From positions 1-64,000 of the forward strand of contig NZ_JACOPK010000002.1 in the NCBI RefSeq assembly GCF_014288055.1: a DNA stretch of 64,000 bases. Direction: 5' to 3'. The number at the start of each line of letters is the position of its first letter. Positions within the stretch are counted from its first letter, which is position 1. Under the pieces are notes generated by a model that had not been told where the DNA came from, did no database searches, and saw nothing but the letters and a program-made list of their open reading frames with translations. This DNA is from Agathobaculum hominis (lineage in GTDB: Bacteria > Bacillota > Clostridia > Oscillospirales > Butyricicoccaceae). This document shows, in pieces, positions 1-8,438 of the stretch. The position numbers were made by a program, and so were the translations under genes.

Positions 1-150
1 CCGCCTGCCGCTCTGATGAACAGGCCCTGTTTCAAAATTGGAAGAGGCAGGGCTTGGGTAGGTGTTGCCTTTTTACGGCCGGTACGGTGTAGTTGCACTG
101 TTTTTCTTCAAATTTTTTTGCATCATCTACTTGACTTCGTACCATTGGAC

Positions 151-1125
151 TTACAGATCGAATGTTTTTGCGCGTCCGCGCGGCTTTGACGGGCCGGCGG
201 CGGCGAGCAGCACGGAGAGCGCAGCGGTCTGCCCGGCCTCGCGCGCGGCGGTGCAGGCGGCGTCTATGCCGGCATCCGACAGCACGGAAAGCGACAGCAG
301 CACATGGAGCGAAACGCTGTCGCCCTGTTTTGCGAGCGCACAGGCGAGCGGGCCGCCGTGCTCGCGCAGAACGGCGAGATAGTCCGCGCGTGCGCTGTCC
401 GACAGAGCAAAGGGCGCGGCGAGCCGCCGCACCGCGACCCGGGCGGCGATAGCGAAATCATGCCGCTCGGCAAGCTCGGAAAGCGCCCGGTCGTACTGCC
501 GGAAGTTCAGCGCCGCGCCGTCAAAGCACTGGCGGTAGCTGTACCCGGCGCCGTGGATACGGCGCTGAAAGATGTGCGCCGGGCTGAGATCCTCGAGCTC
601 TTCGGTGTAGGCCGGGAACAGCAGCGGCGTGCACGTGTCGCCGTGCAGAAAGCGCACATCCAGCTCACTCGCGGTCTCGCCGAGTATCTTCGGCAGGCAG
701 GTCGCGCCGCCGGGCGGCGCGAGCAGGCGGATGCGGTGCAGACTGAGGCAGTTCATCAGCGAGCCGCCGTCAAACGCGGAAACACTGTCCGTCATGGTCA
801 GCTCCTCGAGCGAGCGGCAGTTGTAGAACGCATAACTGCCGACGGTTCTGGCGTGCTTCGGCAGCGTCACTGCGCGGATGCTGTCCGCTTCGTGCACGGG
901 GAGCGGGCCGCCGCAGGTCACGCGCACGGAAAACGTGTCCCGGCCGGAGAGGTCGGGGGCGCGGCCGCTCAGGACATACCTGCCGAGCGCGGTGACGGGC
1001 GCGCCGTCGATCTCGTCGGGCAGCAGCACGACCGGGTCGCGTGTCTCGCACCGCAGGATGCACACCCCCTCCGCCTGCGTCTCGCAGGTGAGGATAAGTT
1101 CGTTTTCGCCGTCGATGCAGCGCAT
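151..1125 (-). CDS. BspA-type leucine-rich-repeat protein (hypothetical)
   Basis: 324-aa protein with no signal peptide or membrane segment. Residues about 85-135 carry LRR_5 (BspA/Treponema-type) repeat features: TLPKHARTVGSYAFYNC, followed by SLEELTMTDSV and a second NCLSLHRI unit. The C-terminal half is alpha-helical and alanine-rich with no domain I recognise. Such repeats usually mediate protein-protein contact. The gene is monocistronic and divergent from the MoxR-like ATPase, with back-to-back promoters between them. Specific function unknown. Confidence 0.75.
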   Translation of the reverse strand: MRCIDGENELILTCETQAEGVCILRCETRDPVVLLPDEIDGAPVTALGRYVLSGRAPDLSGRDTFSVRVTCGGPLPVHEADSIRAVTLPKHARTVGSYAFYNCRSLEELTMTDSVSAFDGGSLMNCLSLHRIRLLAPPGGATCLPKILGETASELDVRFLHGDTCTPLLFPAYTEELEDLSPAHIFQRRIHGAGYSYRQCFDGAALNFRQYDRALSELAERHDFAIAARVAVRRLAAPFALSDSARADYLAVLREHGGPLACALAKQGDSVSLHVLLSLSVLSDAGIDAACTAAREAGQTAALSVLLAAAGPSKPRGRAKTFDL

Positions 1126-1157
1126 GGCTACCGCTCCTTTGCCTTTTTCTCGTGTAA

Positions 1158-1186
1158 ATTATAGCACGTGCGCCGGACAACGGCAA
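1158..1186 (-). promoter_or_regulatory. Promoter of the LRR protein gene
   Basis: On the minus strand TTGCCG and TATAAT are separated by 17 bases, about 35 bases upstream of the start codon. The -10 is perfect and the -35 weak. Confidence 0.5.
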
Positions 1187-1194
1187 GGCGGCAC

Positions 1195-1223
1195 TTGTGC
1201 GGCCGGGGGAGGCGTGGTATAGT
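1195..1223 (+). promoter_or_regulatory. Promoter of the MoxR-like ATPase gene
   Basis: TTGTGC and TATAGT are separated by 17 bases and lie 36 bases upstream of the chosen ATG. It is back to back with the minus-strand promoter. Confidence 0.5.
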
Positions 1224-1258
1224 AGGGAATAGACAGAAACAAAGCCGAGGTGCTTTTC

Positions 1259-2752
1259 ATGAATATCAAACGAGCAAAACAGGAGATCAAGAACGCGCTG
1301 CGCGCCTATCTGGCGAAGGACGAGTTCGGCGCGTGGCGCATTCCGCCCATCCGGCAGCGGCCGGTGCTGCTCATCGGCCCTCCGGGCATCGGCAAGACCC
1401 AGATCATGCAGCAGATCGCGGAGGAGACCGGCGTGGGACTGGTTTCCTATACGCTGACCCACCACACGCGCCAGTCCGCGCTCGGACTGCCGTTTATCGA
1501 AAAGGTGCGGCTCGGCGGCGAGGAGCGCACGGTGACGAGCTACACGATGAGCGAGATCATCGCATCGGTCTACCGCGAGATCGAGCGCACGGGCGTTTCC
1601 GAGGGCATCCTGTTCCTCGACGAGATCAACTGCATCTCGGAGACGCTGACGCCGATGATGCTCCAGTTTTTGCAGTGCAAAACGTTCGGCAATCAGCAGC
1701 TCCCGGCAGGATGGATGGTCGTGGCGGCCGGAAATCCGCCCGAGTACAATAAATCCGTGCGCGAATTTGACGTTGTGACGCTCGACCGCGTGAAAAAGAT
1801 CGACATCGAGGAGGACTTCGGCGTCTGGAAGGAATACGCCGGAAAACGCGGCATTCACGGCGCGATCCTGTCCTATCTGGAGATCCGGCGCGACAATTTC
1901 TACCGCGTCGAGGCGACGGCGGACGGTTTGCAGTTTGTCACCGCACGCGGCTGGGAGGATCTGTCCGAGCTGATGCAGACCTATGAAACGCTCGGTCTCC
2001 CGGTCGACCGGCAGGTCGTCGAGCAGTATCTCCAGCTGCCGCAGATCGCGTCGGATTTCGCGAACTATTTGCAGCTTTACGAAAAGTACCGTCAGGTCTA
2101 CCGCGTCGACGAGATCGTTTCGGGCACATGGGAGAAGGTGCGCGCCTCCGAGCTGCGCGACGCGCCGTTTGACGAAAAGCTCGGCGTGCTCGGCCTGCTG
2201 CTCTCGCGTCTTGCGGACACGGCGCGCGCGGCTTACCGGCAGGATGCGCTGACCGACGCGCTGCACGGCGACCTGCTGTGCGTCCGCGAAGGGGAAAAGA
2301 CGCTCGGCACGCTGCTCGACGAGAAACGCGAGGAGCTGATGCGCCGCCGCAGCGGCTCGACCGACCGGGACGCGCTGTTCGTCGCAGCGCGCGAGGCGGA
2401 GCTGTTGGATACCTGGCAGCAGACGCTCGCGCTCGAAAAAACGCCGCGCGGTCAGGCGTTCGACCGGCTCAAGACGCTGTTCGGCGGCGAGGTCGAGGCG
2501 CGCGCACAGGCGGCCGACCGCGCAGACGAGGGGCTGACGAACGCCTTCGCCTTTCTCGATGCGGCCATTCCGGATTCGCAGGAGCTCGTGCTGTTCGCCA
2601 CCGAGCTGACCGCGAACTGGTTCACGTCGTGGTTCATCCAGAATTTCGGCTGCGACGCCTACTTTGCGCACAACAAAAAGCTGCTGTTCGACGACACGCG
2701 CGCGCAGCTTTTACAGGATATTGATGCGGCAAAGCAGGAAAAGGACAACTGA
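1259..2752 (+). CDS. MoxR-like AAA+ ATPase
   Basis: 497-aa ATPase of the dynein-related/MoxR (AAA_5) kind. Walker A GPPGIGKT lies at residues 40-47, Walker B ILFLDEIN near 117-124 and a sensor-1 AAGNP near 156-160. The C-terminal 250 residues are helical and unassigned. I chose ATG 1259 over GTG 1250 because the GAGG ribosome-binding site ends at 1250, leaving 8 bases of spacing. MoxR ATPases usually work as chaperones with a von Willebrand factor A partner, but none is encoded nearby, so the client is unknown. The gene appears to be transcribed alone. Confidence 0.85.
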   Translation: MNIKRAKQEIKNALRAYLAKDEFGAWRIPPIRQRPVLLIGPPGIGKTQIMQQIAEETGVGLVSYTLTHHTRQSALGLPFIEKVRLGGEERTVTSYTMSEIIASVYREIERTGVSEGILFLDEINCISETLTPMMLQFLQCKTFGNQQLPAGWMVVAAGNPPEYNKSVREFDVVTLDRVKKIDIEEDFGVWKEYAGKRGIHGAILSYLEIRRDNFYRVEATADGLQFVTARGWEDLSELMQTYETLGLPVDRQVVEQYLQLPQIASDFANYLQLYEKYRQVYRVDEIVSGTWEKVRASELRDAPFDEKLGVLGLLLSRLADTARAAYRQDALTDALHGDLLCVREGEKTLGTLLDEKREELMRRRSGSTDRDALFVAAREAELLDTWQQTLALEKTPRGQAFDRLKTLFGGEVEARAQAADRADEGLTNAFAFLDAAIPDSQELVLFATELTANWFTSWFIQNFGCDAYFAHNKKLLFDDTRAQLLQDIDAAKQEKDN

Positions 2753-2760
2753 AAAATTCG

Positions 2761-2806
2761 AAAAACCCTGCCGAAACGCGAAAAACGCGGATCCTCGGCA
2801 GGGTTT
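2761..2806 (+). terminator. Terminator after the MoxR-like ATPase
   Basis: Inverted repeat AAAACCCTGCCGA / TCGGCAGGGTTTT starting 8 bases after the stop codon. The T-run is short (four). Confidence 0.7.
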
Positions 2807-2897
2807 TGCTGCTGGTCAAAAGATTGACCACCCGAAACGCTTGACAAAACGCAGAAAAATTCCTATTCTAAGGCTTGCTTCATGGGGATGAAGTCTT

Positions 2898-3060
2898 GGG
2901 CAACACCGCACAATGAAAGCTACGGCGCTTTGCGGAAATTCTGTACCCTGCATTCGTTGCGATTTCACGGTAATACGTCAAGTATTACCGCAAAACCGCG
3001 CCTTGTCAGTACGCAGAATTTACTCGCAAATCGCTCTTGTTCAATTATGCGGTATTGCCC
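2898..3060 (+). repeat. R1 element, copy 1 (MITE-like, 163 bp)
   Basis: Bounded by imperfect terminal inverted repeats of about 20 bases: GGGCAACACCGCACAATGAA on the left and the complement of GGGCAATACCGCATAATTGA on the right. The right 70 bases match copies 2 and 3. The left interior, about 90 bases, is unique to this copy. It sits in the 375-bp gap between the ATPase terminator and the next gene. Confidence 0.75.
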
Positions 3061-3127
3061 TTGAGACAATGAGGACGCTCCGGTATCTGCCGACGGGGCG
3101 TCCTCACACAAAACAGGAGGTAACGTT

Positions 3128-3763
3128 ATGTTCGATCATCAGATCAGCCGTTTTGAAAAGCGCATAGCCGACCTGCCCGATCAGCCGACGCTCGCGCCCG
3201 ACGCGCTCAAGGCGTGGTTCGACAGCGCGCCCGAGCAGCTGCGGCAGGCGCTCAACCGGGTCTGCGCGGACGGAAAAACGCTCGAGGAGCGCATGGAGTC
3301 GCTCGTGATCGGCGCCTACGGCGGCACGGTGACGCGCGAAATGCTCGCGCAGGAGCTTCAGCAGGAGATCGCCGGCAAGGCTGAGCAGAGCGCGGTGCAG
3401 GCGTCGCTGAGCGCGCTGTCCGGCTCGTTCACGGACAGCATGCAGAGCACGGTGGAGGCGATGAACGCCGCGGACGCCGAGACGAATGCGCGCGTGGATC
3501 AGCTTTTTGTGTTCGGCACCTACGAGGGCGACGGCGAGACCAGTCAGTTCATCTCGCTCGGCTTTACGCCGCGCGCCGTGCTCATCTGCCGCACGGACGG
3601 CGCGTTTTCGCAGGCGAATCTGATCTACGGCGGCCTTGCGACGGCGGCATCGCCCGCAAAGACTGTCGAGATCGCGGAGAACGGCTTCAACGTGCTGAGC
3701 TCGTCCTCGCTCTACAACGGCAATAACCCGATGTATACGTTCAAATATATCGCGCTGCGGTAA
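3128..3763 (+). CDS. Hypothetical protein, possible phage-tail-like module
   Basis: 211-aa protein behind a good GGAGG ribosome-binding site. Residues 1-125 are helical and probably coiled, with regular Ala/Glu/Gln spacing. The C-terminal 80 residues form a beta-rich module (FVFGTYEGDGETSQFISLG, later RAVLICRTDG) that resembles structural modules at the ends of phage tail proteins. No other phage gene is nearby. It lies alone between an R1 element and the rplU promoter. Role not known. Confidence 0.6.
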   Translation: MFDHQISRFEKRIADLPDQPTLAPDALKAWFDSAPEQLRQALNRVCADGKTLEERMESLVIGAYGGTVTREMLAQELQQEIAGKAEQSAVQASLSALSGSFTDSMQSTVEAMNAADAETNARVDQLFVFGTYEGDGETSQFISLGFTPRAVLICRTDGAFSQANLIYGGLATAASPAKTVEIAENGFNVLSSSSLYNGNNPMYTFKYIALR

Positions 3764-3826
3764 AAATGCACAGAAAAGAATGCGGAAATCGTACGCTCTT
3801 TTACGTTTGGATTTTCGGGAAACCGC

Positions 3827-3855
3827 TTGACAGAAGAAGGGGCTTGTGTTATGCT
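3827..3855 (+). promoter_or_regulatory. Promoter of rplU-prp-rpmA
   Basis: TTGACA, 17 bases, TATGCT. The predicted transcript begins near 3862, leaving a 95-nt leader before rplU. Confidence 0.75.
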
Positions 3856-3861
3856 ATTACA

Positions 3862-3956
3862 AGCCGCATTGTGCATAGGCTTTTGTTAAGTGTGCGTCTT
3901 TCCGACGCTCCGCCGTGCCAAGCGTGACTCTACAACGAAAGAGAGGGAAAATCATA
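3862..3956 (+). promoter_or_regulatory. Probable ribosomal-protein (L21-type) leader
   Basis: The 95-nt untranslated leader of rplU contains short stems such as GCGTCTTTCCGACGC. L21 mRNA leaders are a known Firmicutes autoregulatory element and this one occupies the right place. I infer class membership from position and general look; a covariance-model search would decide. Confidence 0.45.
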
Positions 3957-4268
3957 ATGTATGCCATTCTGAAAACTGGCGGCAAGCAGTACAAGGTATC
4001 TGAGGGCGACGTGATCTACGTCGAGAAGCTCGGCGTGGAGGACGGTGCAACCGTTACTTTTGACGAGGTTCTGGCAGTAGGCGAGGGCGACAAGCTCACC
4101 GTCGGCGCTCCTTACGTTTCTGGCGCAGCCGTAACCGGCACGGTCGAGAAGACCGGCAAGGGCAAGAAGATCAACATCTTCAAGATGAAGCCCAAGAAGG
4201 GTTACCGCCGTCGTCAGGGCCATCGTCAGCCGTACACCAAGGTAACCATCGCGTCCATCAAGGCGTAA
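3957..4268 (+). CDS. rplU: 50S ribosomal protein L21
   Basis: 103 aa, full length for L21. It starts MYAILKTGGKQYKVSEGD and ends with the RRQGHRQPYTKVTI signature of the family. L21 binds 23S rRNA in the large subunit. ATG 3957 follows the ribosome-binding site GAGAGGG. First gene of the conserved rplU-prp-rpmA cluster; the next gene starts 4 bases after the stop. Confidence 0.97.
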   Translation: MYAILKTGGKQYKVSEGDVIYVEKLGVEDGATVTFDEVLAVGEGDKLTVGAPYVSGAAVTGTVEKTGKGKKINIFKMKPKKGYRRRQGHRQPYTKVTIASIKA

Positions 4269-4272
4269 GGCC

Positions 4273-4608
4273 GTGACGAAGGTCACTTTTTCGCTGCAAG
4301 GGGACAGGATCCTCTCGGTGGACATCCTCGGCCACGCAGGCTATGCGGAGGAAGGGGAGGACATCGTTTGTGCGGCGATCTCCAGTGCGGTGATGCTGAC
4401 GCATGCTCTGCTGTACGACGTACAGCACATCCCCGTTGACACGCTCATCGAGGACGAGGGCGCACACATCCGCTTTACCCTGCCGAAAGACACGGTGGAG
4501 CGTGGTCAGGACGCACTTCAGGCACTAAAGCTGCATTTTTCCGAGCTGGAACAAAATTATTCCGATTTCTTAAACGTAATGGAGGTGCACACAGATGCTG
4601 AAGATTAG
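4273..4608 (+). CDS. prp: Ribosomal-processing cysteine protease Prp
   Basis: 111-aa YsxB/Prp family protein. The catalytic dyad is visible in GHAGYAEEGEDIVCAAIS near residues 20-37: the His follows Gly and the Cys follows DIV. In Firmicutes Prp removes the N-terminal extension of L27 before ribosome assembly, and the L27 encoded next carries that extension. It starts with GTG and overlaps rpmA by 14 bases, which suggests translational coupling. Confidence 0.95.
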   Translation: MTKVTFSLQGDRILSVDILGHAGYAEEGEDIVCAAISSAVMLTHALLYDVQHIPVDTLIEDEGAHIRFTLPKDTVERGQDALQALKLHFSELEQNYSDFLNVMEVHTDAED

Positions 4609-4873
4609 CTTACAGTTTTTCGCGCATAAAAAGGGCGCAGGTTCTACCAAGAACGGCCGTGACTCCGAGTCCAAGCGACTGGGCGTTAAGCGCGCAGACG
4701 GTCAGACCGTACCGGCAGGCAACATCCTCGTTCGCCAGCGCGGCACGAAGATCCATCCGGGCGTAAACGTTGGCCGTGGTTCGGACGACACCCTGTTCGC
4801 AAAGGTTGAGGGCGTTGTTCGCTTCGAGCGCCTGGGTAAGGACCGCAAGCAGGTTTCCGTTTACCCGCAGTAA
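4595..4873 (+). CDS. rpmA: 50S ribosomal protein L27 (precursor form)
   Basis: 92 aa. The N-terminus MLKISLQFFAHKKGAGSTKN has the Firmicutes pro-sequence: Prp is expected to cut between FF and AHKKG, exposing the mature N-terminus that reaches the peptidyl-transferase centre. ATG 4595 lies inside the end of prp with a GGAGG site upstream. It is followed by a terminator. Confidence 0.97.
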   Translation: MLKISLQFFAHKKGAGSTKNGRDSESKRLGVKRADGQTVPAGNILVRQRGTKIHPGVNVGRGSDDTLFAKVEGVVRFERLGKDRKQVSVYPQ

Positions 4874-4887
4874 ACCGAACAAGACAC

Positions 4888-4914
4888 AAATCCCAGACAG
4901 GCGTCTGGGATTTT
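4888..4914 (+). terminator. Terminator after rpmA
   Basis: AAATCCCAGAC / GTCTGGGATTT hairpin followed by TTGTTTT. Confidence 0.85.
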
Positions 4915-4968
4915 GTTTTAATGATCATAATACTGTTGCATACTGCCACTTGAAAGGAGGACAACACT

Positions 4969-6243
4969 GTGTTTATTGATATTGCAAAGATCAAGATCGT
5001 TTCCGGCAAGGGCGGCGACGGCAAGGTCGGCTTCCACCGCGAAAAGTATGTCGCGGCGGGCGGACCGGACGGCGGCGACGGCGGCCGCGGCGGCTCGGTC
5101 ATCTTCAAGGTGGATGACAATCTGTCGACGCTCCTGGACTTCCGCTACAAGAAAAAGTATGTCGCGGCGCCCGGCGAGCCGGGCGGCGGCAAGCGCTGCA
5201 AGGGCAAGGACGGCGCGGACCTCGTCATCCGCGTGCCGCGCGGCACGATCATCCGCGACCAGAAAACCGGACAGGTCATGAAGGATATGTCGGATAACGA
5301 GCCGTATGTCGCGGCAAAGGGCGGCAACGGCGGCTGGGGCAACACGCATTTCGCGACCCCGACCCGTCAGGCGCCGCGCTTTGCGAAGCCGGGTCTGCCG
5401 GGCGTCGAGCGTGACATCGTGCTCGAGCTCAAGCTGCTCGCGGACGTCGGTCTGGTCGGCTTCCCGAACGTCGGCAAGTCCACGCTGCTGAGCATGGCAT
5501 CGGCAGCCCGTCCGAAGATCGCGAATTACCACTTCACGACCCTCGTGCCCAATCTGGGCGTGGTCTCCGTGGGCGAGGAGCAGAACTTCGTCATGGCGGA
5601 CATCCCGGGCATCATCGAGGGCGCGAGCGAGGGCGCCGGCCTCGGTCATGACTTCCTGCGCCATATCGACCGCTGCCGTCTGCTGCTGCATCTGGTCGAT
5701 GCGGCGGGCAGCGAGGGTCGCGATCCGCTCGACGACATCGAGAAGATCAATGCCGAACTGGCCGGTTACAGCGAGTTTCTCGCGGCGCGTCCGCAGATCA
5801 TCGTGGCGAACAAGACCGACCTGCTGGGCGAGGACCGCGAGCCGGTCGAAAAGCTGAGAAAGTATGCCGAGGAGCACGGCTTCCTGTTCGCGGAGCTGTC
5901 CGCGGCGACCAATCAGGGCGTCCGGGAGCTGATGAACCTCACCTGGCACGAGCTGCAGCAGCTGCCGCCGGTATTCGTGTACGAGCCGGAGTTCGTCGAG
6001 ACCGAGGCGGCTCCCGTCACCGAGAACGACTGGACCATCGAGCGCGACGGCGACGCCTACGTCGTTACCGGCGCATGGGTGGACAAGGTCATGGGCTCGG
6101 TCAACCTCGACGACTACGAGTCCCGTCAGTATATGGACCGCATGCTCCAGACCGCAGGCATCTATGCGAAGCTCGAGGAAATGGGCATCGAGGAAAATGC
6201 GCCGGTCATCATCGGCGAGCTCGAATTCGAGTACGTTTACTAA
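4969..6243 (+). CDS. obgE: Obg-family GTPase
   Basis: 424 aa with the three-part Obg layout. The glycine-rich Obg domain spans residues 1-160 (GGPDGGDGGRGG). The GTPase domain has P-loop GFPNVGKS at 164-171, DIPGI near 211 and NKTD near 280. The C-terminal OCT domain follows (WTIERDGDAYVV onward). Obg proteins associate with the 50S subunit and link ribosome maturation to stress signals. It starts with GTG 4969 after AAAGGAGGAC. The genomic link to rplU-rpmA is the usual Firmicutes arrangement. Confidence 0.97.
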   Translation: MFIDIAKIKIVSGKGGDGKVGFHREKYVAAGGPDGGDGGRGGSVIFKVDDNLSTLLDFRYKKKYVAAPGEPGGGKRCKGKDGADLVIRVPRGTIIRDQKTGQVMKDMSDNEPYVAAKGGNGGWGNTHFATPTRQAPRFAKPGLPGVERDIVLELKLLADVGLVGFPNVGKSTLLSMASAARPKIANYHFTTLVPNLGVVSVGEEQNFVMADIPGIIEGASEGAGLGHDFLRHIDRCRLLLHLVDAAGSEGRDPLDDIEKINAELAGYSEFLAARPQIIVANKTDLLGEDREPVEKLRKYAEEHGFLFAELSAATNQGVRELMNLTWHELQQLPPVFVYEPEFVETEAAPVTENDWTIERDGDAYVVTGAWVDKVMGSVNLDDYESRQYMDRMLQTAGIYAKLEEMGIEENAPVIIGELEFEYVY

Positions 6244-6254
6244 GACTGATATTA

Positions 6255-6327
6255 GGGCAACACCGCGCCTCGTCAGTACGCAAAATTTACTCGCAAATCG
6301 CTCTTGTTCAATTATGCGGTACTACCT
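6255..6327 (+). repeat. R1 element, copy 2 (short form, 73 bp)
   Basis: GGGCAACACCGC at the left and GCGGTACTACC at the right enclose a core nearly identical to the right part of copy 1 (GTCAGTACGCARAATTTACT, then CGCAAATCGCTCTTGTTCAA). It begins 11 bases after the obgE stop. Confidence 0.8.
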
Positions 6328-6332
6328 TGGAA

Positions 6333-6373
6333 AAACCGTCGGAGAAATCGTTCTCCGACGGTTTACTTTTTTT
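6333..6373 (+). terminator. Terminator after obgE
   Basis: AAACCGTCGGAGAA / TTCTCCGACGGTTT, 14-bp stem with an ATCG loop, then a T-run. Confidence 0.9.
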
Positions 6374-6413
6374 CATGTGAAGTTAATTTGTGCAATCCGA
6401 CGGGAAGGAAAAC

Positions 6414-6442
6414 TTGACATTCATGCAGAGAAATGTTAAACT
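6414..6442 (+). promoter_or_regulatory. Promoter of the glycine-riboswitch transcript
   Basis: TTGACA, 17 bases, TAAACT, about 30 bases before the first aptamer. Confidence 0.75.
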
Positions 6443-6464
6443 TAATCCCATAAAACCATAAAGC

Positions 6465-6661
6465 GACAAACGAAGCTGGCAGGAAAAAGTCCACAAGACT
6501 TGCCGAAGGAGCGAAACTCTCAGGTGTCCGGTGTACCCGGATGAGGACTGTCAGCGGATGTGGCTCTGGAGAACGTCCCGGATGTAAGGGGACTGCCGAA
6601 GGTGCAACGCGCGCGGGGGTAAGAGTAGCCGCGCCCAATCTCTCAGGCAAAAGGACAGAGT
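6465..6661 (+). promoter_or_regulatory. Tandem glycine riboswitch
   Basis: Two glycine aptamers in tandem. Aptamer 1 has GCCGAAGGAGCGAAACTCTC then AGG; aptamer 2 has CTGGAGAACG, GCCGAAGGTGCAAC, AATCTCTCAGGCAAAAGGAC and AGAG. These are the conserved family cores. It controls the downstream AGCS symporter, a usual glycine-riboswitch target. An intrinsic terminator at 6737 is the likely expression platform. I cannot tell from the sequence alone whether glycine turns the gene on or off. Confidence 0.92.
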
Positions 6662-6736
6662 ATGGATCGATAAAATGCACAGGAGGTCAGCGTTCCATCA
6701 GCGCGTGAAATCTTGTTCTGCTGTCGTTCTTTTGAG

Positions 6737-6771
6737 CCGAAATCCATTTTACCCATGGGTTTCGGTTTTTT
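6737..6771 (+). terminator. Expression-platform terminator of the glycine riboswitch
   Basis: CCGAAATCC / GGGTTTCGG hairpin followed by six T, between the second aptamer and the symporter start. Its position makes it a conditional terminator. Confidence 0.8.
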
Positions 6772-6804
6772 GTTTGCCGCAGACAAAAAAGGGGAATGTA
6801 AAAA

Positions 6805-8175
6805 ATGACAATGGAAGTATTGGCAGACTGGGTAAGCAGGATCAGCAACGTCGTCTGGAACGGCCTGCTGCTGTATCTCCTCGTAGGTACCGGCATCGTG
6901 TTTACCATCCGCACACGCTTCATTCAGGTCCGCAAGTTCGGCGCAGGCTGGAAGCATCTGTTCGGTCACTTCTCGCTCAACGGTGAAAAGGCCGGCAAGG
7001 ACGGCATGAGCCCGTTTCAGGCGCTGACCACCGCGATCGCGGCGCAGGTCGGCACCGGCAATATCGCGGGCGCGGCTACCGCGCTGTATTCCGGCGGCCC
7101 GGGCGCGATCTTCTGGATGTGGCTGTCTGCGTTCTTCGGCATGTCCACCATCTACGGTGAGGCCGTGCTCGCGCAGAAGTACAAGACCACCGACGACAAG
7201 GGCCACGTTACCGGCGGCCCGATCTACTACATCCGTGCACGCTTCCAGGGCGGCTTCGGCAAGTTCCTTGCCGGCTTCTTCTCGGTCGCTATCATTTTCG
7301 CCCTCGGCTTCACCGGCAACATGGTACAGGCAAACTCGATCAGCGTTGCCTTCAAGACCGCGTTCGGCGCACCGCAGATCATTGTCGGCGTCGTCTGCGC
7401 GATCATCGCGGCGTTCATCTTCCTTGGCGGCGTCGGCCGTATCGCTTCCGTTACCGAGAAGGTCGTCCCGATCATGGCGCTGTTCTACATGGCAGGCTGC
7501 CTGGTCATCCTGTGCTTCAACCATGCGGCGATCATCCCGGCGTTCAAGTCCATCTTTGTTGCGGCGTTTGATCCGCAGTCGATCCTCGGCGGCGCAGCCG
7601 GCATCACGGTACGCGAGGCGATGCGCTACGGCGTTGCACGCGGCCTGTTCTCCAACGAGGCCGGCATGGGCTCCACGCCGCACGCACACGCGCTGGCCAA
7701 GGTAAAGCGTCCGCAGGATCAGGGCGAGATCGCCATCGTTTCCGTATTCATCGACACCTTCGTTGTACTGACGCTGACCGCGATGGTCATCCTGACCTCC
7801 GGCATGCTCAATCCGGGCGCTCCGGACGGCCTGCAGGGCACCGAGCTCGCACAGGCTGCCTTCTCTGCCTCCCTCGGCACGCTCGGCGGCGCATTTGTTG
7901 CGATCTGCATGCTGTTCTTCGCGTTTTCCACCATTATCGGCTGGTATTTCTTCGGTGAGCAGAATGTAAAGGCGCTGTTCGGCCACAAGGCGGTCAAGGC
8001 TTACGCCGCGATCGTTGTTGTCTGCATCGTCATCGGCTCCGCGCTGCACGTTGATCTGGTCTGGAACCTGTCCGACCTGTTCAACGGCCTGATGGTATTC
8101 CCGAACCTGATCGCGCTCCTCGCGCTGTCCGGTCTGGTCGCAAAGGCTGCGCACGACAAGGACATCATGAAGTAA
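6805..8175 (+). CDS. AGCS-family alanine/glycine:cation symporter
   Basis: 456-aa integral membrane protein with about ten hydrophobic segments. It carries AGCS landmarks: FQALTTAIAAQVGTGNIAG near residues 72-90 and FSNEAGMGSTPHAHA near 283-297. It imports small neutral amino acids with Na+ or H+. The glycine riboswitch upstream points to glycine as a physiological substrate. ATG 6805 follows AAGGGGAAT. Monocistronic, with a strong terminator after it. Confidence 0.93.
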   Translation: MTMEVLADWVSRISNVVWNGLLLYLLVGTGIVFTIRTRFIQVRKFGAGWKHLFGHFSLNGEKAGKDGMSPFQALTTAIAAQVGTGNIAGAATALYSGGPGAIFWMWLSAFFGMSTIYGEAVLAQKYKTTDDKGHVTGGPIYYIRARFQGGFGKFLAGFFSVAIIFALGFTGNMVQANSISVAFKTAFGAPQIIVGVVCAIIAAFIFLGGVGRIASVTEKVVPIMALFYMAGCLVILCFNHAAIIPAFKSIFVAAFDPQSILGGAAGITVREAMRYGVARGLFSNEAGMGSTPHAHALAKVKRPQDQGEIAIVSVFIDTFVVLTLTAMVILTSGMLNPGAPDGLQGTELAQAAFSASLGTLGGAFVAICMLFFAFSTIIGWYFFGEQNVKALFGHKAVKAYAAIVVVCIVIGSALHVDLVWNLSDLFNGLMVFPNLIALLALSGLVAKAAHDKDIMK

Positions 8176-8193
8176 AAGCACCATATAAAGCTG

Positions 8194-8230
8194 AAATCCC
8201 CTCCTGCGAGCGCATCGCAGGAGGGGATTT
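8194..8230 (+). terminator. Terminator after the AGCS symporter
   Basis: AAATCCCCTCCTGCGA / TCGCAGGAGGGGATTT, a 16-bp perfect stem with a 5-base loop. Confidence 0.85.
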
Positions 8231-8429
8231 GACTTGTCTGCGAAACTTCGTTTCGCCGACGACCTGTATTCTGACTGCGCAGAACACGAGTCGTCCGAAA
8301 GTTCCCATGCGGAAACTTTCTACCTCTTAAAGTGAAAAAAAACGAGGCACATGTCCCCGTTTTTTTTGCGTTTGCTGTGCAAACGCTTTTGAAAGCGCGC
8401 TGCCGTGCGGCAGCACAATAATAAAGTCT
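8231..8429. repeat. R2 element, copy A (multi-hairpin repeat)
   Basis: Diverged copy between two convergent genes. Hairpins in order: GCGAAAC-TTC-GTTTCGC; GTATTCTG/CAGAACAC; GAAAGTTCCCATGCGGAAAC; AAACGAGG/CCCCGTTT; GCGTTTGC-TGT-GCAAACGC; GCTGCC/GGCAGC. It ends ATAAAGTC like the other copies. Confidence 0.7.
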
Positions 8430-8438
8430 ACCGCTTTT

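Noticed and set aside
3128..3763. Prophage or tailocin cluster
   Set aside because: Only one tail-like module; no capsid, terminase, integrase or lysis genes around it.
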